From assembly GCA_023954375.1 (NCBI GenBank), contig JAMLIC010000003.1, positions 124,001 to 188,000 on the forward strand: a stretch of 64,000 nucleotides of DNA, written 5' to 3'. The position numbers were made by a program, and so were the translations under genes. The notes below the pieces were generated by a model that made no database searches, was not told the origin of the DNA, and worked only from the letters and a program-made list of their open reading frames with translations. Positions 54,972 to 62,425 of this stretch are shown here, in pieces (positions within the stretch are counted from its first letter, which is position 1; every line of letters starts with the position of its first letter). This DNA comes from Planctomycetota bacterium (GTDB lineage Bacteria; Planctomycetota; J058).

Positions 54972-55387
54972 CCTGCGAGCTCTGCCAGGCGCCGGGGGGC
55001 GAGGTCCTCCTGACCGACCCGGGCGGCCGGTGGCGGGTGGTCCTCGTCGCGGGCGAGCCGGCTTACCCGGGCTTCTGTCGGGTGATTTCTACGGCCCATG
55101 TGCGGGAGGTCACCGACCTGCCGCCGGCCGAGCGGCGCGGGCTGCTGGAGGCGGTCCTCGCCTGCGAGGAGGCGGTGCGCGAGGTCGTGGCGCCCGACAA
55201 GGTGAACCTGGCGAGCCTCGGCAACGTGGTCCCGCACGTCCACTGGCACGTGATCCCCCGCTGGCACGACGACCCCTGCTTTCCGGCGCCGATCTGGGCG
55301 CCGCCGCGGCGGGAGGTGGGGATCAGGGCGGCGCCGGACGAGCTGGCCGGGCGGCTCCGGGCGGCGCTCCTGCGGCGCCTCGGATGA
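54968..55387 (+). CDS. HIT-family nucleotide hydrolase
   Basis: 139 residues from ATG 54968, overlapping the HAD stop by 4 bp. The HIT motif is PHVHWHVIPRW (H-x-H-x-H). Also visible: GFCRVISTAHVREVTDLPPA and NLASLGNVVPHVHWHVIPRW, characteristic of the diadenosine-tetraphosphate-hydrolase-like branch. N-terminal CELCQ could be part of a zinc site. Cytoplasmic. Its stop overlaps the start of the next gene (ATGA), so three genes form one unit. Confidence 0.9.
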   Translation: MTCELCQAPGGEVLLTDPGGRWRVVLVAGEPAYPGFCRVISTAHVREVTDLPPAERRGLLEAVLACEEAVREVVAPDKVNLASLGNVVPHVHWHVIPRWHDDPCFPAPIWAPPRREVGIRAAPDELAGRLRAALLRRLG

Positions 55388-56616
55388 GCGACGCCGGCCT
55401 GCGGGCGCTCGAGCGCGCCTGGCGCGACGGCGGCGGGGCCGAGGCGCACGCGGCCTGGCTGCGGACGGCGGTTCGGTCGGGGGAGGTGGATCCGGGGCGG
55501 CTCGAGCTCGCCGCCCGGATCGGCCACCCGGCGGCGCGGCTGGCGTGCCCGGGGGCGGAGGGGGTCGGGGACGAGGACCAGGTGGACTGGCTGCTGGAGC
55601 GGCTCCGGGAGGAGCTGGCCCCGGGCGTCGTCGAGCTCGAGGACCCCTCTGCCGACTTCGACGAGGAGACCTACTATCATGTCCTGGACCGTCTCTGGCC
55701 TCAGGTCGGCCTGGCCCTGGCCCGGGCGCTCGCCCCGGCCGTCGGCGCGAACGGCCTCCTCGCCGCCGTCGAGCGCTGGGTCCGCCAATCCAGCCAACCG
55801 CACCCCGACTTCACCTACCGACGAGAGCTCGAACGCGCCCAGCGAGGGCTCGACTCGGGCTGCGCTCTCCTCCAGGAGATCGTCACACTTCTGCTGCATG
55901 AGAAACTCGCAGACCTCTGGACCCAGACACGCCAGCAGGTCGTGTCCGCGGTGGGCGAGGACATGCGGCGCCGATCCCTCGCCCTGACCCTCGGGGATTG
56001 GCTCCTCGAACCGACCTGGCCGGAGCCGGCGCCAGCTCCCCTGCCGCCGGTGCCGGGCGAGCTCCTGGCCGCCGTGACATCGCAGGTCCGCTCGGACGCG
56101 CTCCCACCCGAGCAGATGCGTCTGGCCGCCTACCTCGGTCATCCACTGGCCGCTGAGCGCGTCGGCCCCTTGGCGCCTCGTGAGGACGCGGACGTCGCCG
56201 TCTTCGTGCGCGGGCTCGAGCCCTGGGGCAAGGCCACGCTCGTCCGGGCCTGCCTCGTCTGGGCGCAAGATGAGGGCGGCCCCTTCCCGTGGTTCGACGA
56301 GCAGCGGGGGGCGGTCCCGCGAGCCGCGAAGGCCGTCCAGGACTGGCTGACGGACCCGTCGCCCGACACGGAGCGACGGGCCGCCAAGGAGGGGACACGC
56401 TTGCGCGAGGAGCTGGGCGACGGCTGGTGGGCCGCTCTGAGCTGGACCGCCGTGGCCTGCGCCCGGACCGGAGCCCGCCTGACCCAGGCCGTGGACGAGG
56501 TCTTCTGCCGCCCCGCCCGGGCGCCTCACCTGCGCCGGGCGATCGAGGTGGCGCTCCTGGAGCACCTCGCCGGCCGCGCCCCCGACGATCCCCCTCTGCC
56601 TCCACCCTCGCTGTAG
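55384..56616 (+). CDS. Protein of unknown function with two related halves
   Basis: 410 residues from ATG 55384, coupled to the HIT gene. Helical throughout. A motif recurs: RLELAARIGHPAARLACPG in the N-terminal part and QMRLAAYLGHPLAAERVGP in the C-terminal part, and each half opens a similar sequence, so it looks like an internal duplication. The C-terminal region (AVPRAAKAVQDWLTDP, TRLREELGDGWWAALSWTAV) has no recognisable catalytic residues. Such LAAYLGHP units are common in multi-copy paralogues of large-genome bacteria. The 3' third is less GC-rich than its neighbours. It is followed by the first repeat array. Confidence 0.6.
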   Translation: MSDAGLRALERAWRDGGGAEAHAAWLRTAVRSGEVDPGRLELAARIGHPAARLACPGAEGVGDEDQVDWLLERLREELAPGVVELEDPSADFDEETYYHVLDRLWPQVGLALARALAPAVGANGLLAAVERWVRQSSQPHPDFTYRRELERAQRGLDSGCALLQEIVTLLLHEKLADLWTQTRQQVVSAVGEDMRRRSLALTLGDWLLEPTWPEPAPAPLPPVPGELLAAVTSQVRSDALPPEQMRLAAYLGHPLAAERVGPLAPREDADVAVFVRGLEPWGKATLVRACLVWAQDEGGPFPWFDEQRGAVPRAAKAVQDWLTDPSPDTERRAAKEGTRLREELGDGWWAALSWTAVACARTGARLTQAVDEVFCRPARAPHLRRAIEVALLEHLAGRAPDDPPLPPPSL

Positions 56617-56710
56617 GGCTGAGCCAGCGGCCTACCGGGATCTTCCGGCGGCGCTCGAGCCACTCCGTGGCCTGCTGCGAGGCAACGTTGGGCGGGTCGG
56701 CGTGGGTCGC

Positions 56711-57250
56711 CGCTCGTCGACGAGGAGGTCGAGGGCGGGACCTCGCGAGCAGCGTCGCGCGCTTGACCGCGGCCCGCGGTCGTCGACGAGGAGGTCGAGG
56801 GCGGGATCCCGTGAGCAGCGTCGCGCGCTTGACCGCGGCCCGCGGTCGTCGACGTGGAGGTCGAGGACCGGCACGATCCCGTGAGCAGGGTCGCGCGCGT
56901 CGGCGCGGGCCGGCGGCCGTCGACGAGGAGGTCGAAGGGCGGGATCCCGTGAGCAGCGTCGCGCGCGTCGGCGCGGGCCGGCGGCCGTCGACGAGGAGGT
57001 GCCGGCGCGATCCCGTGAGCAGCGTCGCGCACGTCGGCGCGGGGCCGGCGGTCGTCGACGAGGAGGTCGGTCGAAGGGCGGGATCCCGCGAGCAGCGTCG
57101 CGCGGGCCAGCCTCGGCCGGCGGTCGTCGACGAGGAGGTCGAAGGCGGGATCCCGTGAGCAGCGGGTCGGTGCGGGCCGGCGGTCGTCGACGAGGAGGTC
57201 GAAGGGCGGGATCCCGTGAGCAGCGTCACGCGGGTCGGCGCGGGCCGGTT
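56711..57250. repeat. Repeat array A: eight ~67-bp units
   Basis: In the 663-bp gene-free gap 56617-57279, a degenerate unit with the core GTCGACGAGGAGGTCG and then GATCCCGTGAGCAGCGTCGC recurs eight times. GTCGAC sites start at 56716, 56782, 56848, 56919, 56987, 57054, 57126 and 57186 (spacing 60-72). Units differ by substitutions and small indels. The same family occurs inverted at 62080-62375. Long open frames through it on both strands only reflect the repeat periodicity. Confidence 0.9.
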
Positions 57251-57279
57251 CGGGCCAGGCCTCAGCGGCCTCCCGGAGG

Positions 57280-57649
57280 CTACGCCGACCGGGCGTCGGA
57301 CTGCACCTGCTCGCCCCCACGCCCGATCAGGCCGTCGCCGACGACCCGCAACGCCTCCGCCGTGAGCGCCTCGACCGTGCGCTCCTCGCCCCGCGCGGCG
57401 AGCCGCTCGCCGGCGCGGCGAACGAGCTCGCGCGCCTCGGTCTTCGTGCACTCGAGGCCGACGAGCGCCAGCGCGGCCACGCGGGCCGGCTCGTCGTCCG
57501 TCGCGGGCGGCGTGCTCACACGGGTCGCTGGGCCGGGGCGCCGCGCCCGTGAGCTCCGTCCCGTCGGCGAGGAAGAAGCGGAAGCCGACCTTCGCGTCGC
57601 CGCGGATCTCGAGGAACCCGACGTGGCGGTCCGGGTGGTGGCAATCACA
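57280..57649 (-). pseudogene. C-terminal part of the split HNH endonuclease gene
   Basis: Reads on the minus strand from the left junction: CDCHHPDRHVGFLEIRGDAK, then VGFRFFLADGTELTG, the second half of an HNH nuclease motif and the following strand. A frame change near 57515 leads into VSTPPATDDEPARVAALALV and a helical tail ending at TAG 57280-57282. The N-terminal part lies beyond the RIT element at 60963-61908. Joining the two at AATCACA gives MTLLCD-CHHPDRH in frame. Confidence 0.8.
57643..57649. repeat. Left copy of the 7-bp direct repeat (putative target-site duplication)
   Basis: AATCACA at the left edge of the RIT element; the same 7-mer is at 60963-60969. Keeping one copy and deleting the intervening DNA restores the HNH reading frame. 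Confidence 0.75.
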
Positions 57650-57685
57650 TTATGCCGACCTCCGGATTATGCCGACTTGGCGGGC
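57650..57685 (+). repeat. Left terminal inverted repeat of the RIT element
   Basis: 36 bp beginning TTATGCCGACCTCCGG and containing a second TTATGCCGAC at 57667. It matches the complement of 60902-60937 with two mismatches. A reversed CGGCATAA lies inside at 57714-57721. Confidence 0.88.
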
Positions 57686-57721
57686 TGCGTGACGGCGGCC
57701 TATGGATGTCGCGCGGCATAA

Positions 57722-58704
57722 TCAGAGGCTCGAGAGGAACGCGAGCAGCCGATCGCCGGGCGCGTAACGACGAGCCGCGCGGCTGTTCGTGGGCCGGGTC
57801 TTCTCGAGCGCCGCCTCCTTCGTCGACAGGTCGGCGTCCAGGTACATCTGCGTCGTCTCGACCGACTCGTGCCCGAGCCAGAGGGCGATCACGGAGCGGT
57901 CGACCCCTGCCTGGAGGAGATGCACGGCAGTCGTGTGGCGAAGCACGTGCGGCGTCACCCGCTTCTTGGCGAGCGAGTGGCAGGTCGCGCTCGCGGCCTG
58001 CGTGTACTTCGCGACGAGCCGCTCGACGGCGTCACGGCTCAGGCGCGCCGCGGCGGGTCGGGAAGAGCGGGTCAGCGGGACCGCCGGCTCGCTCGTTGAG
58101 CCACGCTCGGAGGGCCTTGGTCGCCTGCTTCGTGAGCGGGGTAGCGCCCTTGCGCCCCTTCCCACGACAGCGCACGTGCGGACCGGTGGTGAGCACGAGT
58201 TGCTCGGCGCACAGGCCAACGGCGCTTCGACACGCGCAGGCCCGTCTGGACTGCGACGAGCAGCAGTGATCGCGGCGGCCTATCCACGTCGACGTGTCAG
58301 GGGCCGAGAGCAAGGCGTCGACCTCCAGCCGGTTAAGGAAGCCGATCAAGTTGCGGTCCGATCGCTTCTGCGGGATCCCCAGCACGCGCTGATGTGCGCC
58401 GCGTGTCCTGGCTCTTCGAGGGACAGGTAGCGGAAGAACGAGCGGATCGCTGCGAGCCTCGCGCTGCGAGTTCGCACGCTGTTGCCGCGCTTGCCCTGGA
58501 GCTGGTCCAGGAAGGCGCTGACGAAGGGCGCGTCGAGGTCCTTGAGCTCCAACTGCGACGGGGTCCTGCCGAGCTTCTGCTGGGCGAAGGTGAGTAGTAG
58601 GCGAAACGTGTCCCGGTATGCGCTGATCGTGTGGGGCTGGCCTGTCGCTGCTTGAACAGCCGCTCCGTGAAGAACGCTTCGAGGAGAGGTGCGAGCGGCG
58701 TCAT
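57722..58704 (-). pseudogene. RIT tyrosine recombinase C (third gene), frameshifted
   Basis: Starts at ATG 58704, overlapping the stop of recombinase B (ATGA), and ends at TGA 57724-57722. The reading passes through about five frame changes: MTPLAPLLEAFFTERLFKQR, then PHTISAYRDTFRLLLTFAQQ, FLNRLEVDALLSAPDTST, LLLVAVQTGLRVS (catalytic Arg), GPHVRCRGKGRKGATPLTKQ, and finally VTPHVLRHTTAVHLLQAG, ALWLGHESVETTQMYLDAD. The last frame keeps H-x-L-R-H, His and the nucleophile Tyr, so the active-site residues are present but cannot be joined in one protein. Total length matches an intact ~328-residue recombinase. Confidence 0.85.
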
Positions 58705-59610
58705 GGGAGCGTCCCCAGCGCGCGCTCCAGGCCGCGCAGCAAGCCCCATGAGCTCGGGCGTCGTTGACAGCACCAGCACGTCGACGCCGGGCTGACGTGA
58801 CCGAGGGTATGTCGACAGGACTGGAAGCCGCTTCGATGTCGGCTTTGGCGCGGTACCAGTCCGTCAGTGTCCGCACGGCAAAGGTGTGGCGGAGATCGTG
58901 GAGTCGCGGTCGACGGCTCAAGTCTCCGACCGCCGCGTCAGCCAGCAGCCGGCTGAACGTGAGCTGCACATTGTTGTAGATGAGCCGTGTGCCGGCGTGC
59001 GACACGAAGAAGCTGTCGGCCTTGGAGCGCCCACGGAAGAACCGGTCACGCGCCCTGGCGCATCGTCTTCGGCGTCGCGTGTTGTCAGTGCAACGCGACC
59101 TCCGCGATTTGCCGAACTTCCCACGACGGATCGTGAGCATGTCGTCCGCGAGGTCGACATCGTCGCCGTCGAGCGCGATCGCCTCGCCCACACGCATGCC
59201 CGTGCACGCGAGCAGCCCAATCAACGTCGTGCACAGGTGCGAACGTAGTCCTCTCAGCTCCCTGGCGGCGCGCATGACCGCCAGCACGTCGGCGTCCGAG
59301 CACACGCACGGCACTCGGCGGACGGAGCGATGAGGAAGGAGATCGGGCCGTGGACCTCGTGACGGGGGTCTCGCGCGCGAACGTACTCGGCGAATCCACG
59401 CACGATGCTGAGACGTGCAGCGTGGTAGTCCGGTGCACCCCTCGGCTGCGTCGCCCACGCGGCGGCATTCGCGTTCGTGATCCGGCGAGGCCTGGACTTT
59501 TCGACGAACGTCACGAAGCCGGGGAGGACTTGACCGTCCCGGACCAGCTTGAAGCCGAGTGAGCGTCGGAGTTCGAGGTAGTCGGAGAGCAATCCACGAA
59601 GAGCGCTCAC
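58701..59610 (-). pseudogene. RIT tyrosine recombinase B (second gene), frameshifted and missing its catalytic tyrosine
   Basis: Starts at GTG 59610 inside the GTGA overlap with recombinase A. N-terminal domain LLSDYLELRRSLGFKLVRDG and AAAWATQPRGAPDYHAARLS is the characteristic middle-gene sequence of RIT elements. After a frame change near 59300: LIGLLACTGMRVGEAIALDG (Arg), TIRRGKFGKSR (Lys), FFVSHAGTRLIYNNVQLTFS, LHDLRHTFAVRTLTDWYR. Two further shifts lead to LPVLSTY, LGHVSP and GLLRGLERALGTLP. The segment where the nucleophile Tyr is expected (around 58765-58775) reads S-T-C-W-C, with TGC codons in place of TAC, so catalysis would be lost even with the frame restored. Confidence 0.85.
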
Positions 59611-60800
59611 TCCGCTGCTCCGGGCCAAGAGCGAACGAGGGTGCGGAGCGATCCGCGGTCGACCTTCGCGTAGATCGCCGTGGTGTCGATGGCGCGATGG
59701 CGGAGGACCTGGCCGATCTCCGGCAGCGATGCGCCGCGGCGAAGCATCTCGCATGCGGCCGTATGGCGGAGGCGATGAGCCCCAACGGGGACATGCCGAG
59801 GCTTCGCCCCGCCTTCGTCACGATCCTTCACCGCTCCGGCCGTGAGGTCGACATGAGGCCTGCGTGCGCACGAACAGCGCTCGCGAAGCGGTCTTGGGCG
59901 ACCGCGCTGGAGATACGCCACGATGGCCTGGCCGACGTCCTCTGGCATGGGCAGCCGGTCCCTGCGGGCGCCCTTGCCCCGCATGAGCACCTCGCCGCGC
60001 TGCCAATCGATGTCCTCGAGCCTGCTGGCCGCGACTTCGCCAACGCGCAAGCCAAGCCGAAGCAGGAGGAGGAGCACGGCAGTCACGGAGCCCGCATGGG
60101 CTCCTTCGATCGCGCTGCCGAGCAATCGTTTCGGCACGTCAGCCGGCAACGCCTTGGGCAGCCCGGCGAGGCGCCACCCGGCGATGGCTGGGACTGCAAG
60201 CGCCAGATCGTAGGAACCAGCCCTCCACGAACGCGTAGCGAAGGAACGAACGGAGCGCTGTGACCTTCAGTGTCACCTGAGCGACGCTGATCGATCGTGC
60301 CTCGCGCAGGACGAAGGCCGTCACGTCAGCAGCCTTGAGGCGCCTCAGCCCGAGGCTGGTAGCACTGCCCGGGGAGCCAAGAACTCGCGCGCGACCCGGC
60401 GTACCAGTTCACCGTGCTCAGCCTGAGCTCTCGCTCCCGAACGAGGTAGGCCTCGCACTGGCGTAGGAGCCGACCGAGGGGGTCGCGTCCGCCTTCGGTG
60501 GATCTGCGGGCGGAACGGCGCCGGTGCTCCGAAGAAAGCGAAGACCGGCTCGACTCCGCGAAGGGAGCGGAAGACCGAATAGCCTTCGCGTCGATACGCG
60601 ACGAACTCCAAGACACGGCCAGACGAGAACTCGCCAGGCGCGAGCCGCCTCTCGTCAAGCCAGCGGCTCAGGCTGGCCATCAGCCGGAGCAGGTTCCTCG
60701 CGGACAACGGTGTGTAGCCGCGCTCCAGCAAGTCAGCCCAAAGGCCCTCACCGAAGCGGGCCAACGGACCGGTCAAGCGAACGTCTGACGGACCGACCAT
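59607..60800 (-). pseudogene. RIT tyrosine recombinase A (first gene), frameshifted
   Basis: ATG 60800 to TGA 59609-59607; about 398 codons, full length for this gene class. Parts in different frames: FGEGLWADLLERGYTPLSAR and LLRLMASLSRWLDERRLAPG (SAM-like domain), LRQCEAYLVRERELRLSTVN, then VAQVTLKVTALRSFLRYAFV, then the catalytic domain LLLRLGLRVGEVAASRLEDI (Arg), a further slip around 59870-59960 (PKTASRALFVRTQA), and GAHRLRHTAACEMLRRGASL, IGQVLRHRAIDTTAIYAKVD with His and Tyr. At least five frame changes. Catalytic residues are conserved although the gene is broken. Confidence 0.85.
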
Positions 60801-60901
60801 CTCTCCCCCTTCCGGCCACTCGGCCGGTCGGAGGCGACGATCGCCTGGCGTCGGATTATGCCGCTCGCGTCACCGCCACTTGCTCAAGGCAGCGAGGCTC
60901 T

Positions 60902-60937
60902 GCCCGCCGAGTCGGCATAACCCGGAGGTCGGCATAA
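60902..60937 (-). repeat. Right terminal inverted repeat of the RIT element
   Basis: 36 bp ending GGAGGTCGGCATAA, complementary to 57650-57685 with two mismatches. CGGCATAA copies start at 60913 and 60930; a forward TTATGCCG at 60856 lies internally, mirroring the left end. Confidence 0.88.
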
Positions 60938-60940
60938 TGC

Positions 60941-60966
60941 GATTTATGCCGCGCGCGGCATAAATC
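60941..60966. repeat. 26-bp perfect palindrome at the right RIT end
   Basis: A perfect palindrome centred between 60953 and 60954 (GATTTATGCC at the left arm, GGCATAAATC at the right arm, GCGCGC in the middle). It contains TTATGCCG and CGGCATAA facing each other and overlaps the right AATCACA copy. No equivalent lies outside the left inverted repeat. Confidence 0.9.
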
Positions 60967-60969
60967 ACA
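60963..60969. repeat. Right copy of the 7-bp direct repeat
   Basis: AATCACA, identical to 57643-57649. Confidence 0.75.
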
Positions 60970-62079
60970 CAAGAGAGTCATGCGATCGGGGTCATGGCCG
61001 GTGACCGCGCGGCCGGGCTCGTGGTGCACGTGGAGGCTCCCCTGCCGGCCGCAGCCCGGGACCGCGCACACGCCGCGGTCGCGGTCGTAGACCAGCCGCC
61101 GGACGCGCTCGGGGATCGCCTTCGTCACCTTGCCGGTGCCCGTGCGCAGGTCGTGCACCTCGGCGGCGCGCGTCGCCGCCGCCTCGGCGGCCGGCGACAG
61201 CGGCACGGGCCCGTCGCGCCCCTGGAGCGTCGCGGGCGCGCCGCACTCGCACTTGTGGAGCACGATCCGGTAGGCCGGCCCCGCGCGGCCTCCTCGCCGG
61301 GCCACGTCCTCGGCGTAGCCCCGGCACACGACCTCGAGCGCCTCCTCCTCGGTGAGCGGCCGGTCGCTGTTCTGGCGCGCCAGGCGAAGGGCCTCTTCGA
61401 GCCAGACCGCCTGCTCCTTCGTCTGCTTCAACGTCCGGCGCACGGGCGCCGGCTCGCCCTTCGCCTCGGCGACGAGCACCTCGAGCTGACGGCTCGTGCG
61501 CGTCTGCGCTCGCTCGAGCCAGTCGGCCTCGGTCTCCGCCGTGGCCACCCGCGCGACGGTCCGCGCCTTCGTCCACGCCACCTCGCCCTCGCGGAACGCG
61601 ACGCGCAGGCGCGGCAGGCGCTCGAGCTCGCGCGCGAGCGCGATCAGCTCGCGGGCCTTGCGGTCGGACGAGACGAAGCCGCGCGCGACAGCGTACTGCC
61701 CGATCCGCGCGTGGCCGAGCGAGCGGTGCACCTCGAGCCGTTCGGCGTGGGAGAGGAGATACGCCAGCTCGGCCGTGGCCCTCCGCTCGCGGCGGGCGAC
61801 GAGGTCGAGTTGGGCGTCGATCCGCCGCGCCTCGTCGAGTCGCGCCTCGAGGTCGGCCTTCGGGAGGGGCTGGGACGAGGCGGAGCCTCGGCGCGAGGTC
61901 GTCTTCACGGGGCCTCCTGTGAGCTGGTCGGGGTGGTTCGTGGGAGAGGGCGGCGGCTCCGGCCGATCGGCCTGGCGTGCCACGCCAACACTCAAGAATA
62001 CCGGACCTTGTGTCACATTGCGAGTTTCAAATGTGTGCATTATGTGGCTCGTCGCGGCGGGCCGTGCGCTCCGCGGCTC

Positions 62080-62375
62080 GTCGACCGTCGCTCAGGCGTC
62101 GGAGCCGGCCGTCGACGCCGCGACGGCCCTGGTGGCCGGCGCCCCTCGTGCTCACGGGCACCCGCCTGCCCCGCCTTCGTCGACGAACCGCCTGCGCCGT
62201 CCTCCCCGCGAGCGTGCTCACGGGCACCCGTCCGCCCCCGCCTTCGTCGACGAACCGTCGGCGCCGTCCTCCCCGCGAGCGTGCTCACGGGCACCCGCCC
62301 GCCCCCGCCTTCGTCGACGACCGCCGGCGCCGTCCGCGCGAACCGGCGCTCACGGGCACGAGCTCGTCGCCCTCT
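62080..62375. repeat. Repeat array B, inverted relative to array A
   Basis: In the 517-bp gap 61909-62425, GTCGAC sites start at 62080, 62111, 62179, 62246 and 62313; the last three are exactly 67 bp apart. Units carry GTGCTCACGGGCACCCG and CCGCCTTCGTCGACGA. The reverse complement (TCGTCGACGAAGGCGG, then CCCGTGAGCACGCTCGCG) aligns with array A units. It lies upstream of the HNH gene, array A downstream, in opposite orientation. Confidence 0.85.
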
Positions 62376-62413
62376 CACGAGCCTGAGCCGAACCAGCGCG
62401 TGCGAGGCGGACT

Positions 62414-62419
62414 TATACT
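62414..62419 (+). promoter_or_regulatory. -10-like hexamer, leaderless start of the ribonucleotide reductase gene
   Basis: TATACT ends 6 nt before the GTG at 62426; no Shine-Dalgarno is visible and no clear -35. Confidence 0.5.
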
Positions 62420-62425
62420 CGCAGG

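Larger units (their letters stand above)
57650..60962 (-). mobile_element. Decayed recombinase-in-trio (RIT) element inserted in the HNH gene
   Basis: About 3.3 kb with three consecutive tyrosine-recombinase genes on the minus strand, joined by 4-bp stop/start overlaps, the layout that defines RIT elements. It has 36-bp terminal inverted repeats (57650-57685 and 60902-60937, 34/36 identical) and flanking AATCACA direct repeats. GC content is visibly lower than in the host DNA. All three recombinase genes carry several frameshifts, so the copy is defective. The right end has an extra ~24 bp with a palindrome between the inverted repeat and the direct repeat. No passenger gene. Confidence 0.88.
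60856..61908 (-). pseudogene. N-terminal part of the split HNH endonuclease gene (DUF222-like)
   Basis: GTG 61908 has GGAGG 4-5 bp upstream and opens KTTSRRGSASSQPLPKADLE. A ~220-residue helical region follows (LDEARRIDAQLDLVARRERR, ATAELAYLLSHAERLEVHRS, DRKARELIALARELERLPRL), as in DUF222/HNH proteins. The HNH start is VRRLVYDRDRGVCAVPGCGR and LHVHHEPGRAVTGHDPDRMT, ending at LLCD where the RIT element begins. Translation runs into the element (LCRARHKSHYADLRV...) and stops at 60856, giving a ~350-residue product without a complete nuclease motif. True host sequence is 60963-61908. Confidence 0.85.

Noticed and set aside
56711..57250. Regular repeats resembling a CRISPR array
   Set aside because: Units are 60-72 bp with substitutions throughout, there is no short conserved repeat with unique spacers, and no cas gene lies nearby.
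55883..57451. Long minus-strand open frame over array A with repeated TSSSTTAGP-like peptide
   Set aside because: It overlaps the 3' half of a real plus-strand gene and its peptide periodicity only mirrors the DNA repeats; stop-poor frames are expected in this GC-rich DNA.
57650..60962. Prophage or integron
   Set aside because: Only three recombinase genes with no phage structural genes, no attC-type cassettes and no tRNA attachment site; the trio layout with inverted repeats explains everything seen.
61909..62425. Cobalamin riboswitch ahead of the B12-dependent ribonucleotide reductase
   Set aside because: The gap is filled by repeat array B, no B12-box-like sequence was seen, and the -10-like hexamer leaves no room for a leader.
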